A program made the position numbers and the translations under genes. Of a stretch of DNA of 5,256 bases, positions 1 to 5,256 are shown one piece after another; positions within the stretch are counted from its first letter, which is position 1; each line of letters starts with the position of its first letter. The notes under the pieces were generated by a model. That model saw only the letters and a list, made by a program, of their open reading frames with translations, was not told the origin of the DNA and searched no databases. The stretch is taken from positions 1-5,256 of the forward strand of contig JAEWIK010000016.1 in NCBI GenBank assembly GCA_023387135.1, given 5' to 3'. The stretch comes from Actinomycetes bacterium. Its GTDB lineage: Bacteria; Actinomycetota; Actinomycetes; Propionibacteriales; Propionibacteriaceae.

Positions 1-236
1 GCGTCACCGTGAACGCCGTCGCACCCGGTTTCATCGAGACCGACATGCTGCGAGCGGTCGCCGAGCGGACCGGCATGACGTACGACGACCTGCTGGCCGC
101 CGCCGCCAAGGAGGTCCCGGTGCGCCGGGTCGGGCAGCCCGAGGACGTCGCCGCAGCCGTCTCCTTCTTCTGCTCCGAGGATGCGTCCTACGTGTCCGGC
201 CAGGTGCTCTACGTCGCCGGAGGGCCGCGCGCATGA
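1..236 (+). CDS. SDR-family oxidoreductase (FabG-like), C-terminal part
   Basis: This is the C-terminal 77 residues of a classical short-chain dehydrogenase/reductase, cut by the window start; the first whole codon is at position 3. Such enzymes use NAD(P)H to interconvert hydroxyl and keto groups, often on acyl-CoA or acyl-ACP substrates. The visible start, VTVNAVAPGFIETDM, is the conserved segment after the catalytic Tyr-x-x-x-Lys helix, with the N-x-x-x-P-G turn. The end has the family pattern of a PEDVAAAVSFFCSEDA helix followed by SYVSGQVLYVAGG. The Rossmann nucleotide-binding fold and the catalytic Ser/Tyr/Lys lie upstream, outside the window. The stop codon overlaps the next start (ATGA at 233-236), so it is probably cotranslated with the MaoC-like gene. 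Family assignment is secure. The substrate is not known, but the neighbours suggest a 3-hydroxyacyl-CoA or ketoacyl reductase role. Confidence 0.93.
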   Translation, partial: VTVNAVAPGFIETDMLRAVAERTGMTYDDLLAAAAKEVPVRRVGQPEDVAAAVSFFCSEDASYVSGQVLYVAGGPRA

Positions 237-691
237 CCATCACCGTGAGCTCACCCGCCGACCTCGGCGCCGCTGTCGGGCAGACCGCCACCGGGGAGTG
301 GCGGGTCATCGACCAGGACCGCGTGAACCTGTTCGCCGACGCGACCGACGACCACCAGTGGATCCACGTCGACCCCGCCCGCGCCGCCGCCGAGTCGCCG
401 TTCGGCGGGCCCGTCGCGCACGGCTTCCTCACGCTGTCGCTGGTCCCCGCGCTGACCGACGGGCTGCTCGACGTCGGCGGGACCGCGATGGTCGTCAACT
501 ACGGGCTCGACCGGGTGCGGTTCCTGCAGCCCGTGCTCGCGGGGGCGCGGGTGCGGGCGACCACGGTGGTCGACGGTGCCGAGCCGACGACGCAGGGGGT
601 GCGGGTGTCGTCGACCGTGACCGTGGAGATCGAGGGAGCGCCGCGCCCGGCGCTCGTGGCGGCGACTATCGCGCTGTTCGTGCCGGCCTGA
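233..691 (+). CDS. MaoC-like (NodN-type) acyl-CoA dehydratase/hydratase
   Basis: A complete protein of 152 residues with a single hot-dog fold, the usual size for a stand-alone MaoC/NodN-type hydratase. The family adds water to, or removes it from, enoyl-CoA/hydroxyacyl-CoA thioesters in the cytoplasm. The hydratase-2 motif is visible as FADATDDHQWIHVD (residues 34-47). D40 and H45 are the likely catalytic pair, with the family's D-x-x-x-x-H spacing, and HQWIH in place of the more common NPLH is typical of the NodN-like branch. A second conserved stretch, GGPVAHGFLTLSL (58-70), forms part of the active-site tunnel. The ATG at 233 overlaps the SDR stop by four bases, implying translational coupling and a shared pathway. 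Third codon positions are strongly G/C, like the flanking chromosome. The family call is firm; the exact substrate (fatty acyl, steroid side chain or other) cannot be read from the sequence. Confidence 0.93.
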   Translation: MTITVSSPADLGAAVGQTATGEWRVIDQDRVNLFADATDDHQWIHVDPARAAAESPFGGPVAHGFLTLSLVPALTDGLLDVGGTAMVVNYGLDRVRFLQPVLAGARVRATTVVDGAEPTTQGVRVSSTVTVEIEGAPRPALVAATIALFVPA

Positions 692-800
692 GCGCCATCG
701 CCGGAGTAGTGACGGCGCACGATCGTGGCCTACCTCGCGCCAATCCGACCCACGGACGCCAGCCATGACTAGCGGCGACCGCCGCCCAGACCTACTGCCT

Positions 801-815
801 CCCGGGCGCCCCGGG
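801..815 (+). terminator. possible GC hairpin terminator after the MaoC-like gene
   Basis: CCCGGG, a CGC loop and CCCGGG form a perfect 6-bp all-GC stem, 109 bases after the MaoC-like stop codon. There is no run of T after it, but many actinomycete terminators lack one. It could equally be chance in GC-rich DNA, because CCCGGG is itself a palindrome. Confidence 0.3.
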
Positions 816-1079
816 GCGTGCTGCGTTCCCTGAGTGCGGACCCTGAAGCAGCGCCGCGGACGTCCTGGCCTACTTCGATCTACCCGCCATCCAATGCGGT
901 CCGACCCGATCAACCGTCTTCAAACGCCCGGTGGCAGGCGCCCTGGGCTTTGGCAAACCTCGCGTACTACATCGTCCGTAGCCGGGACGACGCCGGCGGC
1001 TTCACGCCACAGCTGAAGGGTGCGAGTGGCCCGACACGTCAGGAGGATGACCTTGAGCGCGCACATCGCGTCTACAGTC

Positions 1080-1099
1080 ATCCCGAGGCCCCTCGGGAT
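1080..1099. promoter_or_regulatory. 20-bp perfect inverted repeat upstream of the ATPase operon
   Basis: The bases ATCCCGAGGCCCCTCGGGAT form an inverted repeat with nine pairs on each side of a central CC, ending 92 bases before the ATPase start codon. The symmetry fits either an operator for a dimeric repressor or a very stable hairpin (eight pairs around a GCCC loop) acting as a factor-independent or transcript-end signal. No T run follows, which weakens the terminator reading. Its position, in the only long untranslated stretch before a defence-like operon, makes a regulatory role reasonable but unproven. No regulator gene lies in the window. Confidence 0.4.
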
Positions 1100-1178
1100 C
1101 TGCGGCGGGGTCGAGGCTCAGGTGATACAGAGAAGCCCAGCAGCCACAGCCGTCCATAGGCGCCAGGGTCAGAACCAC

Positions 1179-1184
1179 GAAGGG
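1179..1184 (+). promoter_or_regulatory. ribosome binding site deciding the ATPase GTG start
   Basis: GAAGGG lies seven bases before the GTG at 1192. The spacing suits initiation, and this supports GTG 1192 as the true start. The resulting N-terminus (LTSLQIKNFKAW) is where this ATPase family normally begins, just ahead of its first beta strand. Confidence 0.55.
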
Positions 1185-1191
1185 TCCGCCA

Positions 1192-2580
1192 GTGCTGACA
1201 AGTCTTCAGATCAAGAACTTTAAAGCATGGCGCGACACGGGACGGGTTGAACTCGCACCCCTAACCATTCTGTTCGGCGCCAACTCGTCAGGGAAGTCAA
1301 GCCTCCATCAGTTTCTCCTGATGCTGCGGCAGACCGTTGAATCGGCGGATCGCAAGAGGGTTCTTCATACAGGCGACGATAGCACTCCGGTGGATCTGGG
1401 AAGTTACGCCGAAATCGTCCGAGATGGCGACGTATCCGTGCCACTGGAGTTCACGCTCGAATGGCGGCGGCCAGATGACCTGGAGATATTCGACCCACGT
1501 AGTCGCACCTGGTTTGAGGGGCGTGATCTTACCTTCCAGGCGAGAATCAGTTCTGTAGGGGATGCTCCTCCACGCGTACGAGTCGATGAGTACTCTTATG
1601 AGTTAAGGGCGGGCGATCGACGGCTTCGTCTTGGAAGTTACCGCGAGCCGGAAGCGGCGGCAAAGTATGGCATGATTGCCGAAGGTGTCGAGCTGGTTCG
1701 GACACTGGGTCGCAAGTGGCCGGTTTCTCCGCCATCGCAATTCCATGCATTCCCTGATGACCTAGCAACGCGGTACCAGCATTTGGACTTTGCTCCCGAC
1801 TTGACACTTTCGCTGGAAGAGCAGCTCGCTGCACTGAATTACCTCGGTCCTTTGCGCGAGAAGCCGGGACGGCTCTACAGGTGGTCCGGCGAAGAGGTCG
1901 GTCACGTCGGGTGGAGAGGAGAGCGCACTGTAGAAGCGCTCCTGGCCGGCCGTGACCGAAAGCTCAATCGACGAGCCAGGCACAGGTACGAACCGCTTCA
2001 AAGCCTGGTTGCTCGGTGGCTCAAGACACTCGGAGTTATCGACAACTTTACCGTCACTCCCATCGGCCGCGGCCGAGACGAGTACGAGGTGCGCGTTAGG
2101 GCTCCAGGAAGTTCTCGCGAAGTACTGCTCACAGATGTTGGCTTTGGTGTCTCTCAAGTGCTCCCGGTAATCGTCGAGTGCTTTTATTCCGCCCCCGGAT
2201 CCACCGTAATCATGGAGCAGCCAGAGATCCACCTCCATCCGACTGTCCAGGCTGGGCTCGCCGATCTGTTCATTGAAGCGATATCGATGCGCGAAAGTGG
2301 CCGATCTCGCGAGACCCAACTCATTGTGGAATCCCATTCCGAGCACTTGCTACGGCGCATCCTCCGGAGGATTGCGGAGGAGGAGCTCGATCCATCAATG
2401 GTGCACTGTTACGTGATCAACAATGGTCGTTCAGGATCTCGCATCGATCGCCTAGATCTGGATGACTATGGCAACGTTCGCAACTGGCCGACCAACTTCT
2501 TTGGCGATCCCGCAGAAGATGTCATTGCCCAGTCCCGCAGTGCGAGGGAGCGGCGTAAGCGCGAGATGAGCGTCTCGTGA
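1192..2580 (+). CDS. AAA-family ATPase, OLD/DUF3696-like (ABC-type head domain)
   Basis: A 462-residue SMC/ABC-like ATPase of the kind paired with effector nucleases in bacterial defence modules. The N-terminus has the LQIKNFKAW strand typical of RecF/OLD-like proteins. The Walker A loop follows as GANSSGKSS (29-37, with K35 and S36 binding nucleotide). An ABC-signature-like segment, VGFGVSQVLP (316-325), comes next. Walker B is VIMEQPEIHLHP (339-350), and the switch-histidine region is IVESHSEHLL (378-387). The tail NWPTNFFGD (431-439) is characteristic of the DUF3696-type subgroup. No TOPRIM nuclease domain and no long coiled coil is present, so the protein probably acts as sensor or regulator rather than as the cutting enzyme. 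It starts with GTG, and its stop overlaps the next gene by GTGA. GC content is well below that of the flanks (32 of 60 in 2281-2340), pointing to transfer. Confidence in the family is high; the defence role is inferred. Confidence 0.92.
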   Translation: MLTSLQIKNFKAWRDTGRVELAPLTILFGANSSGKSSLHQFLLMLRQTVESADRKRVLHTGDDSTPVDLGSYAEIVRDGDVSVPLEFTLEWRRPDDLEIFDPRSRTWFEGRDLTFQARISSVGDAPPRVRVDEYSYELRAGDRRLRLGSYREPEAAAKYGMIAEGVELVRTLGRKWPVSPPSQFHAFPDDLATRYQHLDFAPDLTLSLEEQLAALNYLGPLREKPGRLYRWSGEEVGHVGWRGERTVEALLAGRDRKLNRRARHRYEPLQSLVARWLKTLGVIDNFTVTPIGRGRDEYEVRVRAPGSSREVLLTDVGFGVSQVLPVIVECFYSAPGSTVIMEQPEIHLHPTVQAGLADLFIEAISMRESGRSRETQLIVESHSEHLLRRILRRIAEEELDPSMVHCYVINNGRSGSRIDRLDLDDYGNVRNWPTNFFGDPAEDVIAQSRSARERRKREMSVS

Positions 2581-3089
2581 GCCGCGTGATCGATACGAAT
2601 GTCCCACTCGTGGCAAAGAGTCCGGCTGAATGGCCTGGAGCGCTCGTTGAGGCTTGCGAAGTTATTATCGAAGACATCCTAACGTCACGTTCTCCAGTCG
2701 TTACGGATCTCGATGGTGAAATTCTCGAAGAGTACATGCATAAACTCAGCATTAGTGGGCAGCCCTCGTTGGGTGACGTCTTCGCGAGGTACGTGCATGA
2801 TTATCGGTTCACGTGGGACGCTTCCATGCGCCCCGATATCCGTCCAGACGCCGCGCGCCAGAATTCTTACGGTGTGCTCAACGAAGATGATGGTGAAATC
2901 GATCCATCTGATCGCAAGTTTGTAGCGGCGGCGAAGGTGGCGCGCGTTCCGGTCGTGCAGGCGGCCGATACGAAATGGCTCGACTGGGGCCCCGTCCTCG
3001 AACGTCATGGGGTCGCCGTTGTCTACGTGCACGGAGACTCCATCAGGCAGGCGTACCTGGCGAAGTTTGGGCGCAAGGCACCACGATGA
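2577..3089 (+). CDS. PIN-like domain protein, probable ribonuclease effector
   Basis: A 170-residue protein with the spacing of acidic residues expected of a PIN nuclease. The N-terminal strand is VIDTNVPLVAK, with D6 followed by T-N. A central helix follows VTDLDGEILEEY (acidic candidates E48, E51 and E52). The later block EIDPSDRKFVAAAKV (107-121) has D112, and VVQAADTKWLDW (126-137) has D131. The D-x-N start, the D-R-K-F-V-A-A-A helix and the final D after a valine-rich strand are the usual three- or four-acid metal site. PIN enzymes cut RNA with Mg or Mn in the cytoplasm. The segment from about 60 to 105 is longer than in VapC toxins, which are typically near 130 residues. The GTG start lies inside the ATPase stop (GTGA), so translation should be coupled. 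There is no adjacent small antitoxin, so the ATPase is the likely controlling partner. The PIN call is mine from motifs; an inactive or non-RNase member is possible. Confidence 0.75.
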   Translation: MSRVIDTNVPLVAKSPAEWPGALVEACEVIIEDILTSRSPVVTDLDGEILEEYMHKLSISGQPSLGDVFARYVHDYRFTWDASMRPDIRPDAARQNSYGVLNEDDGEIDPSDRKFVAAAKVARVPVVQAADTKWLDWGPVLERHGVAVVYVHGDSIRQAYLAKFGRKAPR

Positions 3090-3754
3090 GTTTCGTCCGC
3101 TTCCCGTCTACGCCGTACCTTTCCATGCCTCCGGGTGTTGCGGTACGGGCTGACAAAGTCTTGACGGATGCCGAGCGGTTCCAGTTTCTATCGCGCTCGG
3201 TTCATGTTGAGGAGAAGATAGACGGGGAGAACCTCGGACTTTCCTTTGATGGTGAAGGTGTTCGGTTGCAGGCTCGCGGAAGTTACGTGGATCCGGGCGG
3301 GAAGCACTTTCGTGGAATCTCCCAATGGCTTGCCCCGCGTGAACATCGAATAGCTGCGGCACTAGGTCTTGACCTCGTACTATTTGGTGAATGGTGCACA
3401 ACCACTCATAGTGTCTACTACGACGGGCTTCCAGACTGGTTTCTCGTCTTCGATGTATACGAGCGGTCGAGTCGACGCTTCTTGGATACGCCAGAGAGAG
3501 ATGTGCTGGCGGGGGCACTAGGTTTGAGTGTGGTGCCGTTCATCGCGCAAGGCATATTCTCCGAGTCGGACCTTCTCAAGATGATAGGAAGAAGCCGCGT
3601 TGGCCACCAGCCGATGGAAGGTCTGGTTGTTCGGTCCGTTGAACACCCGGGCGGCGTCGGTCGGGCGAAGTTGGTGCGACCGGGTTTCGTCCAGAGTATT
3701 GATCAGCATTGGACGCGAGGTCATATAGAGCGAAACAGGCTCGCGCACGGGTGA
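3086..3754 (+). CDS. ATP-dependent RNA ligase, compact (Rnl2-like nucleotidyltransferase)
   Basis: A 222-residue protein with every core motif of the covalent nucleotidyltransferases. Motif I is VEEKIDGEN (41-49), with K44 as the adenylated lysine. Motif Ia is LQARG (R64). Motif III is LFGEW (E102 at 99-103), IIIa is VFDVYE (121-126), motif IV is MEGLVVR (177-183) and motif V is RAKLVRP (193-199). These enzymes activate a 5'-phosphate with AMP and join it to a 3'-hydroxyl; the motif IV and V style and PF09414-like layout favour RNA over DNA. It is essentially the catalytic domain alone, with only about 25 residues after motif V, which fits the short stand-alone bacterial RNA ligases. I chose ATG 3086, which overlaps the PIN stop (ATGA) and has AAGG seven bases upstream. 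A longer in-frame start at 2975 would lie inside the PIN gene and adds unrelated sequence. The natural substrate is unknown. Confidence 0.88.
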   Translation: MSFVRFPSTPYLSMPPGVAVRADKVLTDAERFQFLSRSVHVEEKIDGENLGLSFDGEGVRLQARGSYVDPGGKHFRGISQWLAPREHRIAAALGLDLVLFGEWCTTTHSVYYDGLPDWFLVFDVYERSSRRFLDTPERDVLAGALGLSVVPFIAQGIFSESDLLKMIGRSRVGHQPMEGLVVRSVEHPGGVGRAKLVRPGFVQSIDQHWTRGHIERNRLAHG

Positions 3755-3945
3755 GCCAGCAACTAGACGACTCACTAGGCTCTTCGGAGACTTGGGTGCG
3801 TGGGCGGCGCGTTCACGCCAGGCCAGTTGTACTGACCAAGACCGTTGTTGACGTAGCGAGAGACCTCCGGGTCGAGTGGGAACTGCTGAAGGGACCCATG
3901 ACGGCGGACAGAGATTCATTGTGTCTCACGCCAACGCCCGGCTGA
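3751..3945 (+). CDS. short frame coupled to the ligase; probable truncated fourth operon gene
   Basis: A GTG at 3751 overlaps the ligase stop by GTGA, the same junction as between the first two operon genes. It opens 64 codons ending at 3945. The middle part, with VVLTKTVVDVARDLRVEWEL (residues 26-45), looks like ordinary protein with an amphipathic helix, but I recognise no family. The last eight or so codons lie inside the start of an IS481-type transposase gene in another frame, so the natural C-terminus appears to have been replaced. The simplest reading is the N-terminal stump of a fourth gene cut by the insertion sequence; the exact break lies somewhere before 3921. The alternatives are a genuine tiny protein or a chance open frame after the ligase stop. 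Confidence 0.4.
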   Translation: MSQQLDDSLGSSETWVRGRRVHARPVVLTKTVVDVARDLRVEWELLKGPMTADRDSLCLTPTPG

Positions 3946-4440
3946 CCTCTGGCGGCAGGTTCGTGCTCGTCTCGCGGATCGCGGCGGGTCAACAGGTCGC
4001 CCACGTCGCGGCGGAGATGGGCGTCTCGCGCACGACGGCGTGGCGGTGGTGGCGCAGGTTCCAGGCCGAACGCCGCCCGGGCCTGGTCGACCGGCCGAGC
4101 GTGGCCCGCACCCGCCCCGACGCACCTCGCCCTGCGTGGAGGCGCGGGTGCGGATCGTACGGATGTTCTCGCGGCGCGGACCGGTCTGGATCGGGCACCT
4201 TCTGGGCCCGCCGCCGTCAGAGCGGTGCTGGCCGCCAACTGGTGGCCGCTGCTGCGCGAGTGCGACCCACTGACCGGTCAGCCGATCCGCGCCGGCCGCT
4301 CGTCCGCGCACCGCTACGAGCACTCCTACCCGCGCTCGCTGGTGCACGTCGATGTCAGGAAGCTCGGCCGCATCCTCGATGGTGCCGGCTGGAAGGCGCA
4401 TGGTCGCGCAGCCCGGGTCGCCAACCGGCGATACCGGTCC
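3921..4440 (+). pseudogene. IS481-family transposase, frameshifted and 3'-truncated
   Basis: The typical start of IS481 transposases is seen from GTG 3921 as SHANARLTSGGRFVLVSRI. It is followed by a helix-turn-helix (QQVAHVAAEMGVSRTTAWRW) and GLVDRPS. The family pattern then continues in a second frame from about 4121 (RTSPCVEARVRIVRMFSRRG) and a third from about 4207. In the third frame PAAVRAVLA is followed by RYEHSYPRSLVHVDVRKLG at 4312-4368. The first catalytic Asp of the DDE triad is the D in HVDVRKLG. Similarity fades soon after GWKAHGRA near 4410. The second Asp and the Glu, roughly half of a normal protein of about 300 residues or more, are missing. With two frameshifts and that loss it cannot be active. 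I could not identify terminal inverted repeats or a target duplication. Its left end probably cut the gene starting at 3751. Confidence 0.82.
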
Positions 4441-4576
4441 TGCGGGTGCGACGCGCAGTGCGAGGCACGGATGGTCACTCGGTACTGGCTCATGAACCGC
4501 CGGATAGCGTCGCACGACGCTGACCTAATGGGGCCCAGCGGCGTCCGCCCGATAGTCGCTCGAGCCGCGCGCGGCC
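4441..4576. other. short non-coding stretch between IS remnant and thiolase
   Basis: No gene or recognisable transposase sequence is seen here. It probably contains the right junction between the decayed insertion sequence and the original chromosome, but I find no clear IS end. Confidence 0.5.
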
Positions 4577-4578
4577 TC
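4562..4578 (-). terminator. possible hairpin terminator of the thiolase gene
   Basis: Reading the minus strand, the thiolase stop is immediately followed by GCCGCGCGCGGC (4564-4575), a 12-base palindrome flanked by GAG and CTC that can lengthen the stem with one bulge. There is no T run. The position directly after the stop suits a terminator, but GC-rich palindromes of this size are common in such genomes. Confidence 0.3.
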
Positions 4579-5256
4579 ACCCCACCCGCTCCAGCACCAT
4601 CGCCATGCCCTGGCCACCGCCGACGCACATGGTCTCCAGCCCGAGCGTCCCGTCACGCTCCTGCAGCCCGTGCAGCAGCGTGGTCGTGATCCGCGCGCCG
4701 GTGCTGCCGAACGGGTGCCCGACCGCGATCGCCCCGCCGTGCACGTTGAGCCGGTCGAGGTCGACACCGAGCTCGCGCGCCGACGGCAGCACCTGCGCGG
4801 CGAACGCCTCGTTGAGCTCGACGAGGTCGATGTCGTCGATCGACAGGCCCGCGAGCGCGAGCGCCCGCCGGCTGGCCTCGACCGGCCCCAGACCCATGAC
4901 CTCGGGCGACAGCCCGCTCACCCCCGTCGAGACGATACGCGCGAGCGGCGTCAGGCCGAGCTCGTCGACCACACGGTCGCTGACGACGACCAGGGCGGCC
5001 GCGCCGTCGTTGAGCGGGCAGCAGTTACCGGCGGTCACGGTGCCGTCGGGCCGGAACACCGGCTCCAGGGCTGCGAGCGACTCGACCGTGACGCCCGCGC
5101 GCGGGCCGTCGTCGCGCGAGACGACCGTTCCGTCCGCGAGCGTGACCGGCGTGATGTCCCGCTCCCAGAAGCCGCTCGCGAGCGCGGCCTCCGCACGGTT
5201 CTGGCTCGCGGCGGCGTACTCGTCCTGGTCGCGGCGGGTCGTGCCGGTGAGCTGCG
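4577..5256 (-). CDS. acetyl-CoA acetyltransferase (FadA-like thiolase), C-terminal part
   Basis: The C-terminal 225 residues of a thiolase run off the right edge; a full enzyme is about 390 to 400 residues. Thiolases cleave 3-ketoacyl-CoA with CoA to release acetyl-CoA, the last step of beta-oxidation, or run in reverse. The visible part begins with QLTGTTRRDQDEYAAASQ, a conserved region of the middle of the enzyme. It continues through TAGNCCPLNDGAAA (visible residues 74-87) and NEAFAAQV (148-155). The GGAIAVGHPFGSTGAR loop (173-188) carries the catalytic His of GHP. The final MCVGGGQGMAM (209-219) carries the second active-site Cys. The acylated nucleophile Cys near residue 90 lies outside the window. 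The reading frame is intact with strongly G/C third positions, matching the left flank. It converges on the SDR/MaoC pair, and its role is probably in the same acyl-CoA catabolic region. FadA-type is as far as I would go; the specific substrate is not evident. Confidence 0.94.
   Translation of the reverse strand, partial: QLTGTTRRDQDEYAAASQNRAEAALASGFWERDITPVTLADGTVVSRDDGPRAGVTVESLAALEPVFRPDGTVTAGNCCPLNDGAAALVVVSDRVVDELGLTPLARIVSTGVSGLSPEVMGLGPVEASRRALALAGLSIDDIDLVELNEAFAAQVLPSARELGVDLDRLNVHGGAIAVGHPFGSTGARITTTLLHGLQERDGTLGLETMCVGGGQGMAMVLERVG

Larger units (their letters stand above)
692..1191. other. 500-bp gene-poor gap upstream of the ATPase operon
   Basis: I find no convincing gene here on either strand. 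The frames that are open have arginine/proline-rich or scrambled translations with no recognisable motif. The stretch contains two strong GC hairpins, annotated separately (801-815 and 1080-1099). It also has an isolated AGGAGG at 1041-1046, six bases before a TTG codon at 1053. The frame from that TTG runs to 1223, into the ATPase gene, and resembles nothing I know. The promoter of the downstream operon should lie in the right-hand part, but I see no well-spaced -35/-10 pair. The best partial match, TTGAGC at 1053 and TACAGT at 1073, has a spacer of only 14 bases. The region probably includes the left junction of the inserted cassette, and perhaps decayed remains of other genes. Confidence 0.6.

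Noticed and set aside
181..768. Plus-strand 195-codon frame overlapping the MaoC-like gene
   Set aside because: Arginine-rich low-complexity translation in the wrong frame of a well-supported gene.
251..913. Long minus-strand open frame opposite the MaoC-like gene
   Set aside because: Its translation is arginine/glycine-rich with no motif. It is the antisense shadow of a high-GC gene.
1053..1078. TTGAGC...TACAGT as a promoter of the ATPase operon
   Set aside because: The spacer is 14 bases, too short for a typical sigma-70-type promoter, and both boxes are imperfect.
818..1159. Plus-strand 113-codon frame in the gap
   Set aside because: No motif, no good ribosome-binding site and a scrambled composition; not supported as a gene.
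1762..2346. Minus-strand 194-codon frame opposite the ATPase
   Set aside because: It lies opposite the Walker B region of a well-supported gene and shows no family features.
2577..3089. Classical VapBC toxin-antitoxin interpretation of the PIN gene
   Set aside because: There is no small DNA-binding antitoxin gene next to it. The partners are an ATPase and an RNA ligase, and the protein is longer than usual VapC toxins.
1001..3820. Shared TTCACGCCA at 1001-1009 and 3812-3820 as possible attachment-site repeats around the cassette
   Set aside because: Nine bases only, similarity stops at once on both sides, and no integrase or tRNA gene is visible; chance is likely.
1..5256. CRISPR array, tRNA or rRNA gene
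   Set aside because: No regularly spaced repeats and no cloverleaf or rRNA signature were seen on either strand.

Overview
The window looks like a chromosomal segment of a high-GC actinomycete. The flanking genes are very GC-rich with G/C-ending codons: positions 481-540 count 42 G+C out of 60. The gene types (short-chain dehydrogenase, MaoC-type hydratase, FadA-like thiolase) are those of the acyl-CoA and steroid/fatty-acid catabolic clusters common in this group. A Pseudonocardiales-like host is a guess from general resemblance only.

Layout. Positions 1-691 hold the end of a short-chain dehydrogenase/reductase (SDR) gene, overlapping by ATGA a complete MaoC-like hydratase gene. Positions 692-1191 are a gene-poor gap with two strong GC hairpins, and no gene could be supported there. 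Positions 1192-3754 hold a tight three-gene operon of clearly lower GC (2281-2340 counts 32 of 60). It encodes an OLD/DUF3696-like AAA ATPase, a PIN-like nuclease of 170 residues and a compact ATP-dependent RNA ligase of 222 residues. Each gene overlaps the next by four bases (GTGA, then ATGA). A further GTGA overlap at 3751 opens a 64-codon reading frame that runs into the start of a transposase gene and is probably the stump of a fourth operon gene. Positions 3921 to about 4440 are an IS481-family transposase pseudogene with at least two frameshifts and no 3' half. Positions 4577-5256, on the minus strand, are the C-terminal 225 residues of an acetyl-CoA acetyltransferase (thiolase).

How it fits together. 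The outer genes are housekeeping catabolism: hydratase, dehydrogenase and thiolase are successive beta-oxidation activities. The middle cassette looks horizontally acquired and has the form of a defence or RNA damage/repair module. The ATPase would be the sensor or regulator and the PIN protein the RNA-cutting effector. The ligase could seal the 5'-phosphate/3'-hydroxyl ends that metal-dependent PIN enzymes normally leave. That function is inferred from family knowledge and gene order; nothing in the sequence proves it. The ATPase-PIN-RNA ligase combination is the most interesting part of the window.
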